64,000 bases of DNA from Bartonella raoultii (GCF_019659805.1 NZ_JAIFRO010000007.1:1-64000), one strand, 5' to 3'. Counted from the first letter of the stretch, positions 18,512-30,782 are shown. Made by a program: numbers and translations. Notes: generated from the sequence alone by a model not told the origin.

Positions 18512-20596
18512 ATGGCTCGCGAATATAAAATTGAAGATTATCGTAATTTTGGGATTATGGCGCATATTGATGCTGGTAAGACCACTATGACTGAGCGTAT
18601 TTTGTTCTATACAGGAAAAAGCCATAAAATTGGGGAAACTCATGATGGTGCTTCTACGATGGACTGGATGGAGCAAGAACAGGAGCGTGGTATTACGATT
18701 ACATCTGCAGCAACAACTACCTTTTGGGAGGGGCGAGATGGTCGGAAACGACGCTTTAATATTATTGATACGCCGGGGCACGTTGATTTTACAATTGAGG
18801 TTGAGCGTTCTCTACGTGTTCTTGATGGTGCAATAGCATTACTTGATGCTAATGCGGGTGTGGAGCCGCAAACAGAAACTGTTTGGCGACAGGCGGAGAA
18901 ATATCGTGTGCCGCGTATGGTTTTTGTTAATAAAATGGATAAAATAGGTGCTGATTTTTATCGTAGTGTGGAAATGGTTGGTTCTCGATTGGGGGCTAAA
19001 GCGCTTGTTTTGCAGTTGCCAATTGGTGCTGAAAATGATTTCGAGGGTGTAGTTGATCTTGTTGAGATGAAAGCATTAAAATGGGATGGTTCCATTGGTG
19101 CTTCCGCTGTAATTGATGAGATTCCTTCTGATTTGAAAGAAAAAGCAGAAGAATATCGCGAAAAACTCATTGAAATGGCGGTTGAAGTTGATGAGGCTGC
19201 TACGGAGGCTTATCTTGAAGGCGTTATGCCAACAGATGAGCAGCTTGTTGCTCTTATTCGTAAAGGAACAATAGAGGTTCAGTTTCATCCTGTTCTTTGT
19301 GGTACAGCTTTCAAGAATAAAGGTGTGCAGCCGCTTTTAGATGCTGTTGTTGCATATCTTCCTTCTCCAGTTGATATTCCGGCGATTAGAGGTGTTGATG
19401 TAAAGACTGAGTTGGAAACAACACGCGAATCTTCAGATGAAGCTCCGCTTTCTATGCTTGCTTTTAAAATTATGAATGATCCTTTTGTTGGGTCGTTGAC
19501 TTTTTGTCGTATTTATTCTGGTAAAGTTCAAAAGGGTATTTCGCTTGAAAATACTGTAAAAAGAAAGAAGGAGCGTTTGGGTCGTATGCTCCAAATGCAT
19601 TCAAATTCTCGTGAAGATATTGAGGAAGCTTTTGCTGGTGATATTGTTGCTCTCGCAGGGCTTAAAGAGACGACAACAGGTGATACTCTCTGTGATCCCT
19701 TGAAACCTGTTATTTTGGAACGAATGGAGTTTCCAGAGCCCGTTATTGAAATTGCGATTGAGCCAAAGACAAAGGCAGATCAAGAAAAAATGGGTATTGC
19801 TCTTAATCGTTTGGCGGCTGAAGATCCTTCGTTTCGTGTAAAGTCGGATGAGGAATCGGGGCAGACTATTATAGCTGGAATGGGTGAGCTTCATCTCGAT
19901 ATTATCGTTGATCGTATGCGACGTGAATTTAAGGTAGAGGCGAATATTGGACAGCCACAGGTTGCCTATCGTGAGTCAATTACAAAATTGGCAGAAATTG
20001 ATTATACGCATAAAAAGCAATCTGGTGGTGCAGGGCAATTTGCTCGTGTGAAAATTATTTTTGAACCTCATGATGGTGATGATTTCGTTTTCGAGTCAAA
20101 GGTTGTTGGTGGTGCTGTTCCTAAAGAATATATTCCTGGTGTACAGAAGGGAATTGAGAGTGTTATGGGGTCAGGACCTCTTGCAGGGTTCCCTATGCTT
20201 GGTGTAAAAGCAACTTTGATTGATGGTGCTTATCATGATGTTGATTCTTCCGTCTTAGCTTTTGAAATTGCTGCTCGTGCAGCTTTTCGTGATGGGGCAA
20301 AAAAGGCTGGTGCACAGCTTCTTGAACCAATTATGAAGGTTGAGGTTGTGACTCCGGAAGATTATGTTGGTGATGTTATTGGTGATCTAAACTCTCGTAG
20401 AGGACAGATTTCTGGAACTGAGGCGCGTGGCATTGCGACAGTTGTGAATGCAATGGTTCCTTTGGCGAATATGTTTGGTTATGTAAATAATCTTCGTTCA
20501 ATGAGTCAGGGGCGTGCGCAGTATACGATGCAGTTTGATCATTATGAGCCTGTTCCTTCGGCTGTTGCTGTGGAGATTCAAAAGAAATACGCGTAA
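18512..20596 (+). CDS. fusA: Elongation factor G
   Basis: 694-residue translocation GTPase, usual length. G motifs are [28 protein letters not shown] and NKMDKIGAD. Domains II to V follow, with the domain IV segment ([16 protein letters not shown]) and the C-terminal ([16 protein letters not shown]) intact. It lies 27 bases after rpsG and before tuf, the standard str order. Single complete copy in this window. Confidence 0.98.
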   Translation: MAREYKIEDYRNFGIMAHIDAGKTTMTERILFYTGKSHKIGETHDGASTMDWMEQEQERGITITSAATTTFWEGRDGRKRRFNIIDTPGHVDFTIEVERSLRVLDGAIALLDANAGVEPQTETVWRQAEKYRVPRMVFVNKMDKIGADFYRSVEMVGSRLGAKALVLQLPIGAENDFEGVVDLVEMKALKWDGSIGASAVIDEIPSDLKEKAEEYREKLIEMAVEVDEAATEAYLEGVMPTDEQLVALIRKGTIEVQFHPVLCGTAFKNKGVQPLLDAVVAYLPSPVDIPAIRGVDVKTELETTRESSDEAPLSMLAFKIMNDPFVGSLTFCRIYSGKVQKGISLENTVKRKKERLGRMLQMHSNSREDIEEAFAGDIVALAGLKETTTGDTLCDPLKPVILERMEFPEPVIEIAIEPKTKADQEKMGIALNRLAAEDPSFRVKSDEESGQTIIAGMGELHLDIIVDRMRREFKVEANIGQPQVAYRESITKLAEIDYTHKKQSGGAGQFARVKIIFEPHDGDDFVFESKVVGGAVPKEYIPGVQKGIESVMGSGPLAGFPMLGVKATLIDGAYHDVDSSVLAFEIAARAAFRDGAKKAGAQLLEPIMKVEVVTPEDYVGDVIGDLNSRRGQISGTEARGIATVVNAMVPLANMFGYVNNLRSMSQGRAQYTMQFDHYEPVPSAVAVEIQKKYA

Positions 20597-20658
20597 TTTA
20601 GATTATGTAATTAATTTTTAACTTAGTCCTTGGTTTGGACGGAAAATGGAGAGCTCAA

Positions 20659-21834
20659 ATGGCAAAGAGCAAATTTGAACGTACGAAGCCGCATGTTAAT
20701 ATTGGAACGATTGGTCACGTTGATCATGGGAAGACATCTTTAACAGCAGCAATTACGAAGTTTTTTGGTGAATTTAAAGCGTATGACCAAATTGATGCAG
20801 CACCTGAAGAGCGTGCGCGTGGGATTACTATTTCTACAGCGCATGTTGAATATGAAACAGAGAAGCGTCACTATGCCCACGTTGATTGTCCTGGTCACGC
20901 AGATTATGTGAAAAACATGATCACGGGAGCAGCGCAGATGGACGGAGCGATTTTAGTTGTTTCAGCAGCAGATGGTCCAATGCCCCAGACACGTGAGCAT
21001 ATACTTCTTGCTCGTCAGGTTGGTGTTCCAGCAATTGTTGTTTTTCTTAATAAGGTTGACCAAGTTGATGATGCGGAGCTTTTGGAATTAGTTGAGCTTG
21101 AAGTTCGTGAGCTTTTATCAAAATATGATTTTCCAGGAGATGATATACCAATAGTTAAAGGATCAGCGTTGGCTGCTCTTGAAGATAAAGATAAAAGCAT
21201 AGGAGAAGATGCTGTTCGTCTTTTAATGAGTGAGGTTGATAATTATATACCGACTCCAGAACGCCCTGTTGATCAGCCATTTTTGATGCCGATAGAAGAT
21301 GTTTTTTCAATTTCTGGTCGTGGAACAGTTGTGACAGGTCGTGTTGAGCGTGGTGTTATTAAAGTTGGGGAAGAAATTGAGATAATTGGTATTCGTCCTA
21401 CTTCAAAGACGACGGTTACAGGTGTAGAAATGTTCCGTAAGCTCTTGGATCAAGGACAAGCGGGAGATAATATTGGTGCACTTCTTCGTGGTGTTGATAG
21501 AGAAGGCATTGAGCGTGGACAGGTTTTAGCCAAGCCTGGTTCTGTTACGCCTCATACCCGTTTTAAAGCAGAAGCCTATATTTTAACGAAAGATGAAGGT
21601 GGTCGTCATACGCCGTTTTTTACGAATTACCGTCCTCAATTTTATTTCCGTACAACGGATGTTACAGGGATTGTTACACTTCCAGAAGGTACAGAAATGG
21701 TGATGCCTGGTGATAATGTTGCAATGGATGTTTCACTGATAGTTCCAATAGCAATGGAAGAAAAGCTTCGTTTTGCTATTCGTGAAGGTGGTCGTACTGT
21801 TGGTGCAGGTATTGTTTCTAAAATCATTGAGTGA
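20659..21834 (+). CDS. tuf: Elongation factor Tu
   Basis: 391-residue GTPase delivering aminoacyl-tRNA to the ribosome. G motifs: [35 protein letters not shown], and GSALAAL. The ATG at 20659 follows GGAGAG (20648-20653); the open frame to 20635 is not used. Many Rhizobiales carry a second tuf elsewhere; only this one is in the window. rpsJ starts 62 bases downstream. Confidence 0.98.
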   Translation: MAKSKFERTKPHVNIGTIGHVDHGKTSLTAAITKFFGEFKAYDQIDAAPEERARGITISTAHVEYETEKRHYAHVDCPGHADYVKNMITGAAQMDGAILVVSAADGPMPQTREHILLARQVGVPAIVVFLNKVDQVDDAELLELVELEVRELLSKYDFPGDDIPIVKGSALAALEDKDKSIGEDAVRLLMSEVDNYIPTPERPVDQPFLMPIEDVFSISGRGTVVTGRVERGVIKVGEEIEIIGIRPTSKTTVTGVEMFRKLLDQGQAGDNIGALLRGVDREGIERGQVLAKPGSVTPHTRFKAEAYILTKDEGGRHTPFFTNYRPQFYFRTTDVTGIVTLPEGTEMVMPGDNVAMDVSLIVPIAMEEKLRFAIREGGRTVGAGIVSKIIE

Positions 21835-21896
21835 ATATGGTTGTAGAAGAGCACTTTTATTTTATAGGTGCTTTGGATGACGAGGAAATAAAGAGC

Positions 21897-22205
21897 ATGA
21901 ACAGTCAAAATATCCGCATTCGCTTGAAAGCGTTCGACCATAGAATTCTCGATGCATCAACGCGTGAGATTGTATCAACTGCTAAGCGTACTGGTGCAAA
22001 TGTCCGTGGTCCTATTCCGCTTCCAACGCGGATTGAGAAGTTTACAGTTAATCGCGGTCCGCATATTGATAAGAAGAGTCGTGAACAATTTGAAATGCGT
22101 ACACATAAGCGCCTTCTTGATATTGTTGATCCAACACCGCAGACAGTTGATGCGCTTATGAAGCTCGATCTTTCTGCTGGTGTAGATGTTGAAATTAAGC
22201 TCTGA
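21897..22205 (+). CDS. rpsJ: 30S ribosomal protein S10
   Basis: 102-residue protein of the 30S head, also the NusE subunit of antitermination complexes. The start [19 protein letters not shown] is the family start and has GAGGA (21882-21886) upstream; the longer frame from 21831 overlaps the end of tuf and is rejected. First gene of the S10 block, joined to tuf without a visible terminator. Confidence 0.97.
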   Translation: MNSQNIRIRLKAFDHRILDASTREIVSTAKRTGANVRGPIPLPTRIEKFTVNRGPHIDKKSREQFEMRTHKRLLDIVDPTPQTVDALMKLDLSAGVDVEIKL

Positions 22206-22225
22206 GGACAGAAGGAATAGACCGG

Positions 22226-22966
22226 ATGCGTTCAGGTGTAATAGCACAGAAGCTGGGGATGACCCGTATTTATAATGATGCTGGTGAGCATGTGCCAGTA
22301 ACAGTGCTTCGTTTGGAGAATTGTCAAGTTGTTGCTCAGCGTACAGTTGAAAAGAATGGTTATACTGCTGTTCAATTAGGTGTAGGCTTTGCTAAGGTTA
22401 AAAATACGTCACGAGCTCTTCGTGGACATTTTGCTAAGGCTTCTGTTGAGCCAAAAGCTAAAATAGCAGAATTTCGTGTCAGTCCTGATAATTTACTTGA
22501 TATAGGGACTGAAATTACAGCAGAACACTTTGTTCCAGGACAAAGAGTTGATGTGACAGGTACGAGTATAGGTAAAGGTTTTGCTGGTGTAATGAAGCGG
22601 CATAACTTTGGTGGGCATCGTGCTTCGCATGGTAACTCTATTACGCATCGTGCTCATGGTTCAACAGGACAGTGCCAAGATCCAGGTAAAGTGTTTAAAG
22701 GTAAAAAAATGGCTGGACATATGGGGCAAGTACGTGTCACTACACAGAATATTGAAGTTATTTCGACGGATGTTGAACGTGGTTTAATTTTAGTACGTGG
22801 AGCTGTTTCTGGTTCTAAAGGTGCTTGGATTTTGGTGCGTGATGCTGTAAAGAAACGTCTTCCTGAAAATGCGCCAAAACCTGCTGGTATTCGTCGTCTT
22901 GTAAAGGAAAAAACAGAAATGGTTGCTCCAGTGGCGGAAAGCTCTGAAATAGAGGGAGCCGAATAA
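22226..22966 (+). CDS. rplC: 50S ribosomal protein L3
   Basis: 246-residue 23S rRNA-binding protein near the peptidyl transferase centre. The central loop with [20 protein letters not shown] carries the glutamine that is methylated by PrmB in other bacteria. A charged C-terminal extension (about 30 residues, ending SSEIEGAE) is longer than in E. coli (209 residues) but common in Rhizobiales. Its stop overlaps the rplD start by one base. Confidence 0.97.
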   Translation: MRSGVIAQKLGMTRIYNDAGEHVPVTVLRLENCQVVAQRTVEKNGYTAVQLGVGFAKVKNTSRALRGHFAKASVEPKAKIAEFRVSPDNLLDIGTEITAEHFVPGQRVDVTGTSIGKGFAGVMKRHNFGGHRASHGNSITHRAHGSTGQCQDPGKVFKGKKMAGHMGQVRVTTQNIEVISTDVERGLILVRGAVSGSKGAWILVRDAVKKRLPENAPKPAGIRRLVKEKTEMVAPVAESSEIEGAE

Positions 22967-23586
22967 TGGATCTTGTAATTAAAACTCTTGATGGTAGTGA
23001 GGCTGGGACGTTAAAGGTTTCCGAGAGTGTTTTTTGTCTTGTACCGCGTGAAGATGTTTTGCAGCGTGTTGTGCGTTGGCAACTTGCGCGTCGTCAGCAA
23101 GGAACGCATCAAGCACAAGGGCGATCTGATGTGTCGCGTACAGGTGCTAAGATGTTTAAACAAAAAGGGACAGGGCGTGCTCGACATTCTTCTGCTCGTG
23201 CGCCACAATTTAGAGGTGGTGGTAAGGCCCATGGACCGGTGGTTCGTAGTCATGCACATGATCTTCCTAAGAAAATTCGCGCCCTTGGTTTGCGTCTTGC
23301 TTTGTCAGCAAAATTAAAGGCGCAAGATTTAATTGTCGTTGATGAATTGCGTGTTAAAGATGCTAAAACAAAGTTACTTGTTTCCAGTTTTTCTAAGCTT
23401 GGCTTCAATAATGCTCTCTTGATTGGTGGCAAGGAAATTGATAATAACTTTTTTCGAGCAGCATCTAATATTCCTAATATTGATATTTTACCAATTCAAG
23501 GAATTAATGTTTATGATATTTTGCGTCGCAGCAAACTTGTTTTATCAAAAGCAGCTGTCGAGGCTCTTGAGGAGCGTTTTAAATGA
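22966..23586 (+). CDS. rplD: 50S ribosomal protein L4
   Basis: 206-residue protein lining the exit tunnel. The conserved tunnel loop is visible as [20 protein letters not shown] and [13 protein letters not shown]. In E. coli L4 also represses the S10 operon; no matching leader was recognised here. TAATG junction with rplC and ATGA overlap with rplW suggest translational coupling. Confidence 0.97.
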   Translation: MDLVIKTLDGSEAGTLKVSESVFCLVPREDVLQRVVRWQLARRQQGTHQAQGRSDVSRTGAKMFKQKGTGRARHSSARAPQFRGGGKAHGPVVRSHAHDLPKKIRALGLRLALSAKLKAQDLIVVDELRVKDAKTKLLVSSFSKLGFNNALLIGGKEIDNNFFRAASNIPNIDILPIQGINVYDILRRSKLVLSKAAVEALEERFK

Positions 23587-23876
23587 CAGATCTTCGCCAT
23601 TATGATATAATTGTTAGTCCAGTTATTACTGAAAAGTCGACTATGATTTCTGAATATAATCAAGTTGCTTTTAATGTTGCATCGAAAGCGACAAAACCTG
23701 AAATTAAAGCTGCTGTTGAAGCGCTTTTTGGCGTTAAAGTTAAGTCAGTTAATACAATAATCCGTAAGGGTAAAGTAAAGCGTTTTAAAGGCATTGTTGG
23801 TCGGCAAAGTGATGTTAAAAAAGCGATTGTGACACTGACCAAAGGTCAGTCTATCGACGTTTCGACAGGTCTTTAA
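23583..23876 (+). CDS. rplW: 50S ribosomal protein L23
   Basis: 97-residue protein at the tunnel exit, docking site for trigger factor and SRP. Start [20 protein letters not shown] is typical; the loop around [19 protein letters not shown] is present. Four-base ATGA overlap with rplD. Confidence 0.97.
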   Translation: MTDLRHYDIIVSPVITEKSTMISEYNQVAFNVASKATKPEIKAAVEALFGVKVKSVNTIIRKGKVKRFKGIVGRQSDVKKAIVTLTKGQSIDVSTGL

Positions 23877-23897
23877 AGAGGTTCGGAGATAAGAATA

Positions 23898-24731
23898 ATG
23901 GCACTTAAGAACTTCAATCCGACTACACCAGGACAGCGTCAGCTTGTTATTGTAGATCGCTCTTGTCTTTATAAGGGCAAGTCTGTAAAAAGATTAACAG
24001 AAGGCTTGTCTTCAAAGGGTGGGCGTAATAATCGTGGTCGCGTTACTGCTCGTTTTCAAGGTGGTGGTCATAAACGTAGTTATCGCTTTGTTGATTTTAA
24101 GCGTTTAAAACGTGGTATTTCCGCAAAAGTTGAGCGTTTGGAATATGATCCGAATCGTACTGCGTTCATCGCATTAATTCGCTATGATGATGGGCAATTA
24201 GATTATATTCTAGCTCCACAGCGTCTTGGTGTGGGCGATTCTGTTATAGCTGGTTTAAATGTTGATGTTAAACCAGGTAATGCTATGCCACTTGGTCATA
24301 TGCCTGTGGGGACGATTATTCACAATGTTGAAATGAAGCCAGGAAAAGGTGGTCAAATTGCTCGTTCAGCTGGTACTTACGCACAGTTGGTTGGGCGTGA
24401 TCAAGGGATGGCTATTCTACGGCTTAATTCTGGTGAGCAGCGTTTAGTATCGAGCAGTTGTTTTGCAACCGTTGGTGCAGTTTCTAATCCTGATCATGGT
24501 AATATTAATGATGGTAAAGCAGGGCGGTCACGATGGCGTGGTAAACGTCCGCATGTTCGTGGTGTTGCTATGAATCCAGTTGATCATCCTCACGGTGGTG
24601 GTGAGGGGCGTACATCAGGAGGGCGTCATCCTGTATCTCCTTGGGGTAAACCTACAAAGGGTAAGCGTACGCGTTCCAATAAAGCCACTGATAAATTTAT
24701 TATGCGTACGCGTCATCAGCGTAAGAAATGA
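23898..24731 (+). CDS. rplB: 50S ribosomal protein L2
   Basis: 277-residue protein needed for subunit joining and peptidyl transfer. The conserved [11 protein letters not shown], the [20 protein letters not shown] segment and the C-terminal [16 protein letters not shown] (with the essential histidine) are intact. An AGGTTCGGAGATAAG site precedes the ATG, 21 bases after rplW. Confidence 0.98.
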   Translation: MALKNFNPTTPGQRQLVIVDRSCLYKGKSVKRLTEGLSSKGGRNNRGRVTARFQGGGHKRSYRFVDFKRLKRGISAKVERLEYDPNRTAFIALIRYDDGQLDYILAPQRLGVGDSVIAGLNVDVKPGNAMPLGHMPVGTIIHNVEMKPGKGGQIARSAGTYAQLVGRDQGMAILRLNSGEQRLVSSSCFATVGAVSNPDHGNINDGKAGRSRWRGKRPHVRGVAMNPVDHPHGGGEGRTSGGRHPVSPWGKPTKGKRTRSNKATDKFIMRTRHQRKK

Positions 24732-24746
24732 GAAAGGTAGTCTGAA

Positions 24747-25025
24747 GTGGTTCGTTCAGTTTGGAAAGGTCCGTTTGTTGACGGCTATCTTCTTGGAAAA
24801 GCAGAGAAGGTTCGTGCAAGTGGGCGCAATGAAGTTATAAAAATATGGAGTCGTCGCTCCACTATTTTACCACAGTTTGTTGGTTTAACTTTTGGTGTTT
24901 ACAACGGTAATAAGCATATTCCTGTTTCTGTTTCTGAAGAGATGGTTGGGCATAAGTTTGGTGAGTTTGCTCCCACCCGGACTTATTATGGGCATGGTGC
25001 AGATAAAAAAGCGAAGAGGAAATAA
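24747..25025 (+). CDS. rpsS: 30S ribosomal protein S19
   Basis: 92-residue protein of the 30S head. GTG start at 24747 (product [16 protein letters not shown]) with AAAGGTAG upstream. The core [19 protein letters not shown] and [13 protein letters not shown] are intact. 15 bases after rplB; three bases before rplV. Confidence 0.97.
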
Positions 25026-25028
25026 GTA

Positions 25029-25418
25029 ATGGGAAAAGCTAAAGTTCCGCGCCAGCTTAAGGAAAATGAGGCGAGAGCTGTTGCTCGGACAATTCGTGTA
25101 AGTCCACAAAAACTTAATTTAGTTGCTGCGATGATTCGTGGTAAAAAAGTTAATGTGGCATTAGCCGATTTAACATTTTCGCGTAAACGTATTGCTGGAA
25201 CTGTGAAAAAAACTCTTGAATCGGCGATTGCAAATGCAGAAAATAACCATGATCTTGATATTGATTCGCTTATTGTTGCAGAAGCCTATGTTGGTAAGTC
25301 GATAGTGATGAAGCGTTTTCATGTTCGTGGTCGTGGACGTGCTAGTCGGATTGAACGTCCATTCTCACACCTTACTGTTATTGTTCGTGAAGTTACCGAA
25401 AAAGTGGAGGCCGCATAA
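25029..25418 (+). CDS. rplV: 50S ribosomal protein L22
   Basis: 129-residue tunnel protein. Helical core [19 protein letters not shown] and the long beta-hairpin reaching the tunnel ([20 protein letters not shown]) are intact, with no macrolide-resistance type insertion evident. Its stop overlaps the rpsC start by one base. Confidence 0.97.
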   Translation: MGKAKVPRQLKENEARAVARTIRVSPQKLNLVAAMIRGKKVNVALADLTFSRKRIAGTVKKTLESAIANAENNHDLDIDSLIVAEAYVGKSIVMKRFHVRGRGRASRIERPFSHLTVIVREVTEKVEAA

Positions 25419-26128
25419 TGGGGCAGAAAATCAATCCAATTGGGCTTCGTCTTGGTGTTAATCGGACGTGGGATTCTCGTTGGTATGCTGATAGTGGTGA
25501 GTATGGGCGTCTTCTTCATGAAGATTTAAAAATTCGTTTGTATGTACTGGAAGAATTAAAGCAAGCGGCTATTTCTAAGGTTGTTATTGAGCGGCCCCAT
25601 AAAAAGTGTCGTGTAACGATTCATTCAGCACGTCCTGGTTTGATTATTGGCAAAAAAGGTGCTGATATTGAAAAGCTTCGTCGCAAGCTTTCAGAGATGA
25701 CCAATGCTGAAACATCACTCAATATTGTAGAAATTCGTAAACCAGAAATTGATGCTACGATTATTGCGCAATCAATTGCTCAGCAATTAGAGCGTCGTGT
25801 TGCTTTTCGGCGTGCAATGAAGCGTGCAGTTCAGTCTGCTATGCGTCTTGGAGCAGAAGGTATTCGTATTAATTGTTCTGGTCGTCTTGGTGGTGCTGAA
25901 ATTGCCCGTATGGAATGGTATCGTGAAGGACGTGTTCCACTTCATACCTTGCGTTCTGATGTTGATTACGGTACAGCAGAAGCTAAAACTGCTTATGGTA
26001 TTTGTGGTGTTAAAGTTTGGGTGTTTAAGGGTGAGATTCTTGAGCATGATCCGATGGCTTCAGAACGTCGTGCGACAGAAGTTGATCATTCTGGTTCGTC
26101 ATCGAGTCGTCGTCGCGAAAATACTTAG
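25418..26128 (+). CDS. rpsC: 30S ribosomal protein S3
   Basis: 236-residue protein at the mRNA entry site with helicase role. KH domain with [19 protein letters not shown]-terminal domain with [20 protein letters not shown] and [14 protein letters not shown]. Ser/Arg-rich tail ([13 protein letters not shown]). Standard position between rplV and rplP. Confidence 0.98.
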   Translation: MGQKINPIGLRLGVNRTWDSRWYADSGEYGRLLHEDLKIRLYVLEELKQAAISKVVIERPHKKCRVTIHSARPGLIIGKKGADIEKLRRKLSEMTNAETSLNIVEIRKPEIDATIIAQSIAQQLERRVAFRRAMKRAVQSAMRLGAEGIRINCSGRLGGAEIARMEWYREGRVPLHTLRSDVDYGTAEAKTAYGICGVKVWVFKGEILEHDPMASERRATEVDHSGSSSSRRRENT

Positions 26129-26164
26129 TTTTTATGATTGAATAAAAGTTTGGAGTAGAGAACA

Positions 26165-26578
26165 ATGTTGCAGCCAAAGCGCACAAAGTTCCGTAAACAA
26201 TTCAAGGGTCGTATTCACGGTGCTTCGAAGGGAGGTACGGATTTAAATTTCGGTGCTTACGGTTTGAAAGCTGTTGAGCCTGAGCGTATTACTGCACGCC
26301 AAATTGAAGCAGCACGTCGTGCAATTACGCGTTATATGAGACGTTCGGGGCGGGTTTGGATTCGTATTTTCCCAGATCTTCCAGTTACATCTAAACCGAC
26401 TGAAGTTCGTATGGGTAAAGGTAAGGGGAGCGTTGATTATTGGGCTGCACGTGTAGCACCAGGGCGTGTTATGTTTGAGCTTGATGGAGTTCCTGAAGAT
26501 GTTGCGCGTGAAGCTCTGAGATTGGGGGCTGCGAAGTTGCCTATTAAAACACGTTTCATACAGCGTATTGCTGAATAA
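26165..26578 (+). CDS. rplP: 50S ribosomal protein L16
   Basis: 137-residue protein near the A-site. Start [19 protein letters not shown], the loop [18 protein letters not shown] with the arginine-bearing segment [15 protein letters not shown] in TTGGAGTAGAG upstream. 36 bases after rpsC. Confidence 0.97.
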   Translation: MLQPKRTKFRKQFKGRIHGASKGGTDLNFGAYGLKAVEPERITARQIEAARRAITRYMRRSGRVWIRIFPDLPVTSKPTEVRMGKGKGSVDYWAARVAPGRVMFELDGVPEDVAREALRLGAAKLPIKTRFIQRIAE

Positions 26579-26590
26579 AGAGGTTAAGCG

Positions 26591-26791
26591 ATGAAAGCCA
26601 CAGAATTACGGGCGCAAACGCTCGACCAAATGAAAGATGAGTTGGCTAAGTTAAAGAAAGAGCAGTTTAACTTGCGCTTTCAAAAGGCAACAGGCCAATT
26701 AGAAAAGACTGCGCGTGTTAGGCAGGTTCGTCGTGATATTGCACGTGTTAAAACTTTTCTTCGTCAAAAGATAAACGAAAGTAAGGTTTAA
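26591..26791 (+). CDS. rpmC: 50S ribosomal protein L29
   Basis: 66-residue two-helix protein near the tunnel exit ([20 protein letters not shown], then [20 protein letters not shown]). 12 bases after rplP with GAGG upstream; rpsQ follows after 11 bases. Confidence 0.96.
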   Translation: MKATELRAQTLDQMKDELAKLKKEQFNLRFQKATGQLEKTARVRQVRRDIARVKTFLRQKINESKV

Positions 26792-26802
26792 GGAAAGAAG
26801 AG

Positions 26803-27042
26803 ATGCCTAAACGCATTTTGCAGGGTGTTGTCGTTAGCGACAAAAGTGATAAGACTGTAGTTGTCAAAGTGGAGCGTCGTTATTCTCATCCACTTCTTAA
26901 AAAGACTATTCGGCAGTCTAAAAAATATAAAGCGCATGATGAGAACAATCAATTCAAAATTGGGGATCAAATTTCTATTCAGGAATCTAAACCAATTTCG
27001 AAAGATAAACGTTGGATTGTTGTTAAAGACAGTGTAGCGTAG
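26803..27042 (+). CDS. rpsQ: 30S ribosomal protein S17
   Basis: 79-residue OB-fold 16S rRNA-binding protein ([36 protein letters not shown]). Last gene of the S10 part; a 143-base spacer follows, wider than others in the block, which may contain an internal promoter or RNA structure though none stands out. Confidence 0.96.
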   Translation: MPKRILQGVVVSDKSDKTVVVKVERRYSHPLLKKTIRQSKKYKAHDENNQFKIGDQISIQESKPISKDKRWIVVKDSVA

Positions 27043-27185
27043 TGAATTAAGTTTATTGTTTTAAAATTGAATAGTGGTTTTTCATTAATAGATTTATAAG
27101 TAATAGCTTTGCTGTTGTTTGGCAGGCAAATCCAAGTGTGTTAAAGGCATAACTGGGTATAAGTATTAAGAAAAGGTGGCCAGTC

Positions 27186-27554
27186 ATGATTCAGATGCAA
27201 ACAAACCTCGATGTTGCCGATAATTCTGGTGCACGTCGTGTCATGTGCATCAAGGTGTTAGGCGGTTCAAAGCGAAAATATGCTTCGGTCGGTGACATTA
27301 TTGTTGTTGCAGTTAAGGATGCTATTCCTCGTGGACGTGTTAAAAAAGGTGATGTAATGAAAGCTGTGGTGGTTCGTACTGCTAAGGATATTCGTCGCCC
27401 AGATGGTAGTGTTATTCGTTTTGACAGTAATGCTGCTGTTTTGGTAGATAATAAGAAAGAGCCGATAGGTACACGTATCTTTGGACCTGTTCCCCGCGAG
27501 CTTCGTGGTAGGAACCACATGAAGATCATCTCGCTCGCTCCTGAAGTATTATAA
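27186..27554 (+). CDS. rplN: 50S ribosomal protein L14
   Basis: 122-residue protein at the subunit interface ([40 protein letters not shown]). AAGGTGG precedes the ATG. First gene of the spc part of the block. Confidence 0.97.
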   Translation: MIQMQTNLDVADNSGARRVMCIKVLGGSKRKYASVGDIIVVAVKDAIPRGRVKKGDVMKAVVVRTAKDIRRPDGSVIRFDSNAAVLVDNKKEPIGTRIFGPVPRELRGRNHMKIISLAPEVL

Positions 27555-27566
27555 GGAGCAAGTATT

Positions 27567-27881
27567 ATGCAAAAGATTAAAAAAGGTGATAAGGTTGTTG
27601 TTTTATCCGGTAAGGATAAAGGGTGTAGTGGTGAAGTTATTAAGGTGAGTCCAAAGGAAAATAAAGCTTTTGTTCGTGGTGTTAATATGGTTAAACGGCA
27701 TCAGCGCCAGACACAAAAACAAGAAGCTGGAATTGTGTCTAAAGAAGCTGCGATTCATCTTTCCAATTTGGCGATTGCTGACCCTAAAGATGGTAAACCT
27801 ACACGCGTAGGTTTTCGTATGAATGCAGATGGTATTAAAGTTCGTTTTGCCAAGCGTTCGGGAGAATTGATTAATGGCTGA
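27567..27881 (+). CDS. rplX: 50S ribosomal protein L24
   Basis: 104-residue KOW-domain assembly initiator ([40 protein letters not shown]). ATAAGGAGC site upstream. It overlaps rplE by eight bases, implying translational coupling. Confidence 0.97.
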   Translation: MQKIKKGDKVVVLSGKDKGCSGEVIKVSPKENKAFVRGVNMVKRHQRQTQKQEAGIVSKEAAIHLSNLAIADPKDGKPTRVGFRMNADGIKVRFAKRSGELING

Positions 27882-28431
27882 AGAAAAACAAGCACCACGC
27901 ATGAAGATGCATTATTTTGAAATAGTTCGTAAAACTCTTCAAGAGAAATTTCATTATAAAAATGCGATGCAAATTCCACGCGTTGATAAAATTGTGGTAA
28001 ATATGGGGATTGGTGAAGCGACTGCTGACTCCAAAAAGCCATCTCTTGCTGCTGAAGATTTGGGTCTCATAACAGGTCAAAAAGCTGTTGTTACTCGTGC
28101 GCGTCATTCTATTGCTACTTTTAAAGTTCGTGAGGGAATGCCGCTTGGGGCAAAAGTTACATTACGCAAAGATCGTATGTTTGAGTTTTTGGATCGTCTT
28201 ATTACGATTGCACTTCCACGGGTTCGTGACTTCCGTGGTTTGAATCCCAAAAGCTTTGATGGTCGTGGAAATTTTGCTATGGGTATTAAAGAGCACATTG
28301 TATTTCCAGAAATTAACTATGATAAAGTTGATCAAATTTGGGGTATGGATATTATCGTTTGTACGACAGCAAAAACGGATGATGAGGCACGTGAATTGTT
28401 GCGTGCTTTTAATTTCCCTTTTCGTTCGTAA
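27874..28431 (+). CDS. rplE: 50S ribosomal protein L5
   Basis: 185-residue 5S rRNA-binding protein ([56 protein letters not shown]). Starts within the last codons of rplX. Usual length for the family. Confidence 0.97.
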   Translation: MAEEKQAPRMKMHYFEIVRKTLQEKFHYKNAMQIPRVDKIVVNMGIGEATADSKKPSLAAEDLGLITGQKAVVTRARHSIATFKVREGMPLGAKVTLRKDRMFEFLDRLITIALPRVRDFRGLNPKSFDGRGNFAMGIKEHIVFPEINYDKVDQIWGMDIIVCTTAKTDDEARELLRAFNFPFRS

Positions 28432-28455
28432 CGGCAAATGTAGTGAGGTAAGGTT

Positions 28456-28761
28456 ATGGCAAAAGTAAGTGCCGTTGAAAAAAATAAACATCGTGAAATG
28501 ATGGTAAAGCGTTATGCTGCACGTCGTGCACGTCTAAAAGCTGTTGTTATGGATCAGAAGGTTTCTCTTGAAGAGCGTTTTAAAGCTTCTGTTCAATTGG
28601 CGGAATTGCCACGTAATTCTGCAAAAGTCCGTATTCGTAATCGCTGTGAAGTTTCAGGGCGTCCACGCGCTTATTATCGTAAATTGAAAATGTCACGAAT
28701 TGCATTGCGTGAACTTGGCTCTATTGGTCATATTCCCGGTATTGTTAAATCTAGTTGGTAA
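28456..28761 (+). CDS. rpsN: 30S ribosomal protein S14
   Basis: 101-residue long-form S14 without the zinc knuckle: the region [20 protein letters not shown] has a single cysteine where the short C+ form has four. Start [28 protein letters not shown] upstream. Confidence 0.97.
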   Translation: MAKVSAVEKNKHREMMVKRYAARRARLKAVVMDQKVSLEERFKASVQLAELPRNSAKVRIRNRCEVSGRPRAYYRKLKMSRIALRELGSIGHIPGIVKSSW

Positions 28762-28775
28762 GAGGAGAGTGTTAA

Positions 28776-29174
28776 ATGTCTATGTCAGATCCTCTTGGTG
28801 ATATGTTAACACGTATTCGTAATGCACTTGGTCGAAAAAAAGGTAAAGTGGTTACACCTGCTTCAAAGCTTCGTGCGCGCGTTCTTGATGTTCTTCAGTC
28901 AGAAGGTTATATTCGCGGATATCATCAGGTTAATTTAGGTGACGGGAAATCTGAAATTGAAATCGAGTTAAAATATTTTGAAGGATTGGCTGCGATTCGT
29001 GATATTTCGCGTGTATCAAAGCCGGGGCGTCGTGTATATGTTTCTGCTAAGTCGCTTCCTCAAGTGGCAAATGGCCTTGGTATTTCAATTTTATCAACGC
29101 CCAAAGGTGTTATGGCAGATCATGAAGCGCGTGAGCAAAATGTTGGTGGAGAGCTTCTGTGTCGTGTTTTCTAA
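28776..29174 (+). CDS. rpsH: 30S ribosomal protein S8
   Basis: 132-residue 16S rRNA-binding protein ([29 protein letters not shown] at the end). ATG 28776 is kept because AGGAGAG is well spaced; the second ATG at 28782 is also possible. In E. coli S8 represses the spc operon. Confidence 0.97.
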   Translation: MSMSDPLGDMLTRIRNALGRKKGKVVTPASKLRARVLDVLQSEGYIRGYHQVNLGDGKSEIEIELKYFEGLAAIRDISRVSKPGRRVYVSAKSLPQVANGLGISILSTPKGVMADHEAREQNVGGELLCRVF

Positions 29175-29209
29175 TTATGTTTAGAAAAACAAAAAAGTAG
29201 GTTATAATA

Positions 29210-29743
29210 ATGTCTCGTATTGGAAAAAAGCCCATTTCAATCCCTTCTGGGGTCACAGCTACTGTTGAAGGTCAGCTGGTTAAGGCAAAAGGTCCGAAAG
29301 GTGAGCTAAGTTACGTCGTTAACGATGAAGTCTTGGTCAAACTTGAGGAAAATGTTATATCAGTTTTACCACGGGATCAATCAAAAGATGCACGCTCTAA
29401 ATGGGGTATGTCACGATCTATGATTGAAAATATTTTTTGTGGTGTGAAGGATGGTTTTGAGAAAAAACTTGAGATTAACGGTGTTGGTTATCGTGCTGCT
29501 TTGCAAGGTAAAGATATTCAGTTGTCATTAGGTTTTTCGCATGATGTGATTTATAAAGTTCCCTCTGGTGTCACTGTAACGGTTCCTAAACCTACAGAAA
29601 TTGTTATTTCTGGGATTGATAAACAACAAATTGGGCAAGTTGCGGCAGAAATTCGTGAGTATCGTAGGCCTGAGCCTTATAAAGGTAAAGGCGTTAAGCA
29701 TGCAGATGAGCGTATCTTTCGTAAAGAAGGTAAAAAGAAATAA
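29210..29743 (+). CDS. rplF: 50S ribosomal protein L6
   Basis: 177-residue protein near the factor-binding site with two repeated domains ([20 protein letters not shown]; second domain from [20 protein letters not shown]; end with [18 protein letters not shown]). 35 bases after rpsH. Confidence 0.97.
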   Translation: MSRIGKKPISIPSGVTATVEGQLVKAKGPKGELSYVVNDEVLVKLEENVISVLPRDQSKDARSKWGMSRSMIENIFCGVKDGFEKKLEINGVGYRAALQGKDIQLSLGFSHDVIYKVPSGVTVTVPKPTEIVISGIDKQQIGQVAAEIREYRRPEPYKGKGVKHADERIFRKEGKKK

Positions 29744-29755
29744 GGATCTTGTATT

Positions 29756-30118
29756 ATGCTTTCATCTAAGGACATTCTTCAGCGTCGTGCGCGGCGTGTT
29801 CGTCGTAGAATAAAAATGGTTTCTAGCGATCGTCCGCGGCTTAGTGTTTATCGTTCAAATCAGAATATTTATGCTCAAATTATTGATGATGTGCGTGGAT
29901 GTACGCTTGTATCGGCATCTACTCTTGATGGTGATTTGAAAAAGTCATTAAAAAAAGGTTCTGATAAAGAAGCTGCTTTTGCGGTTGGTAAGTTAATTGC
30001 TGAACGTGCGAAGGAGGCTGGTGTTAATGAAGTGGTTTTTGATCGTGGTGCATATGTTTACCATGGGAGAGTAAAAGCTTTGGCTGAAGCTGCGCGCGAA
30101 GCTGGCTTGAATTTTTGA
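29756..30118 (+). CDS. rplR: 50S ribosomal protein L18
   Basis: 120-residue 5S rRNA-binding protein ([40 protein letters not shown]). 12 bases after rplF; a 115-base spacer to rpsE follows, with no gene in it. Confidence 0.97.
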   Translation: MLSSKDILQRRARRVRRRIKMVSSDRPRLSVYRSNQNIYAQIIDDVRGCTLVSASTLDGDLKKSLKKGSDKEAAFAVGKLIAERAKEAGVNEVVFDRGAYVYHGRVKALAEAAREAGLNF

Positions 30119-30233
30119 AAGACCTTATTAAAAACAATGAGTAAGGAAAATCTTAGAGTGTTTCATATAAGTTTCTCTAATGTGATAGTAGAAATTTATT
30201 GACGTGCTTCCGGAAAAGAAAAAGGAATGAGGA

Positions 30234-30782
30234 ATGGCACAGAAAGAACGTAGTGAACGAGAAGAGCGTGAGGGTGAATTTGTTGACAGACTTGTTCATA
30301 TCAATCGCGTTGCTAAAGTTGTAAAAGGTGGTCGGCGTTTTGGTTTTGCCGCTCTTGTTGTCGTTGGTGATCAAAAGGGGCGTGTAGGTTTTGGTCATGG
30401 TAAGGCGCGAGAAGTACCAGAAGCGGTTCGTAAAGCGACAGAATCTGCAAAACGTGGAATGATTTATGTTCCACTTCGTTCTGGGCGTACATTGCATCAT
30501 GATCTTGAAGGTCGTCATGGAGCAGGTCGTGTTTTATTGCGTTCAGCTTCTGCTGGTACTGGTATTATTGCTGGAGGGCCAATGCGCGCTATCTTTGAAG
30601 CTCTTGGTATGCAGGATGTTGTTGCAAAGTCTTTAGGGTCATCCAATCCTTATAACATGGTGCGTGCAACTTTTGATGCGTTGAAACATCAAATGCATCC
30701 TAGGGATATCGCAGCTCAACGTGGTATAAAATATTCAACTTTACAGGCACGTCGTCGGCATTTAGTTGATATGGAAGGATAA
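30234..30782 (+). CDS. rpsE: 30S ribosomal protein S5
   Basis: 182-residue protein at the mRNA entry site. Loop [20 protein letters not shown], where spectinomycin mutations map, looks intact; C-terminal domain [28 protein letters not shown] precedes the ATG. Confidence 0.97.
   Translation: MAQKERSEREEREGEFVDRLVHINRVAKVVKGGRRFGFAALVVVGDQKGRVGFGHGKAREVPEAVRKATESAKRGMIYVPLRSGRTLHHDLEGRHGAGRVLLRSASAGTGIIAGGPMRAIFEALGMQDVVAKSLGSSNPYNMVRATFDALKHQMHPRDIAAQRGIKYSTLQARRRHLVDMEG

Noticed and set aside
27043-27185. 143-base gap between rpsQ and rplN as a possible missing gene
   Set aside because: No open frame or RNA structure is convincing; such gaps between the S10 and spc parts are ordinary.
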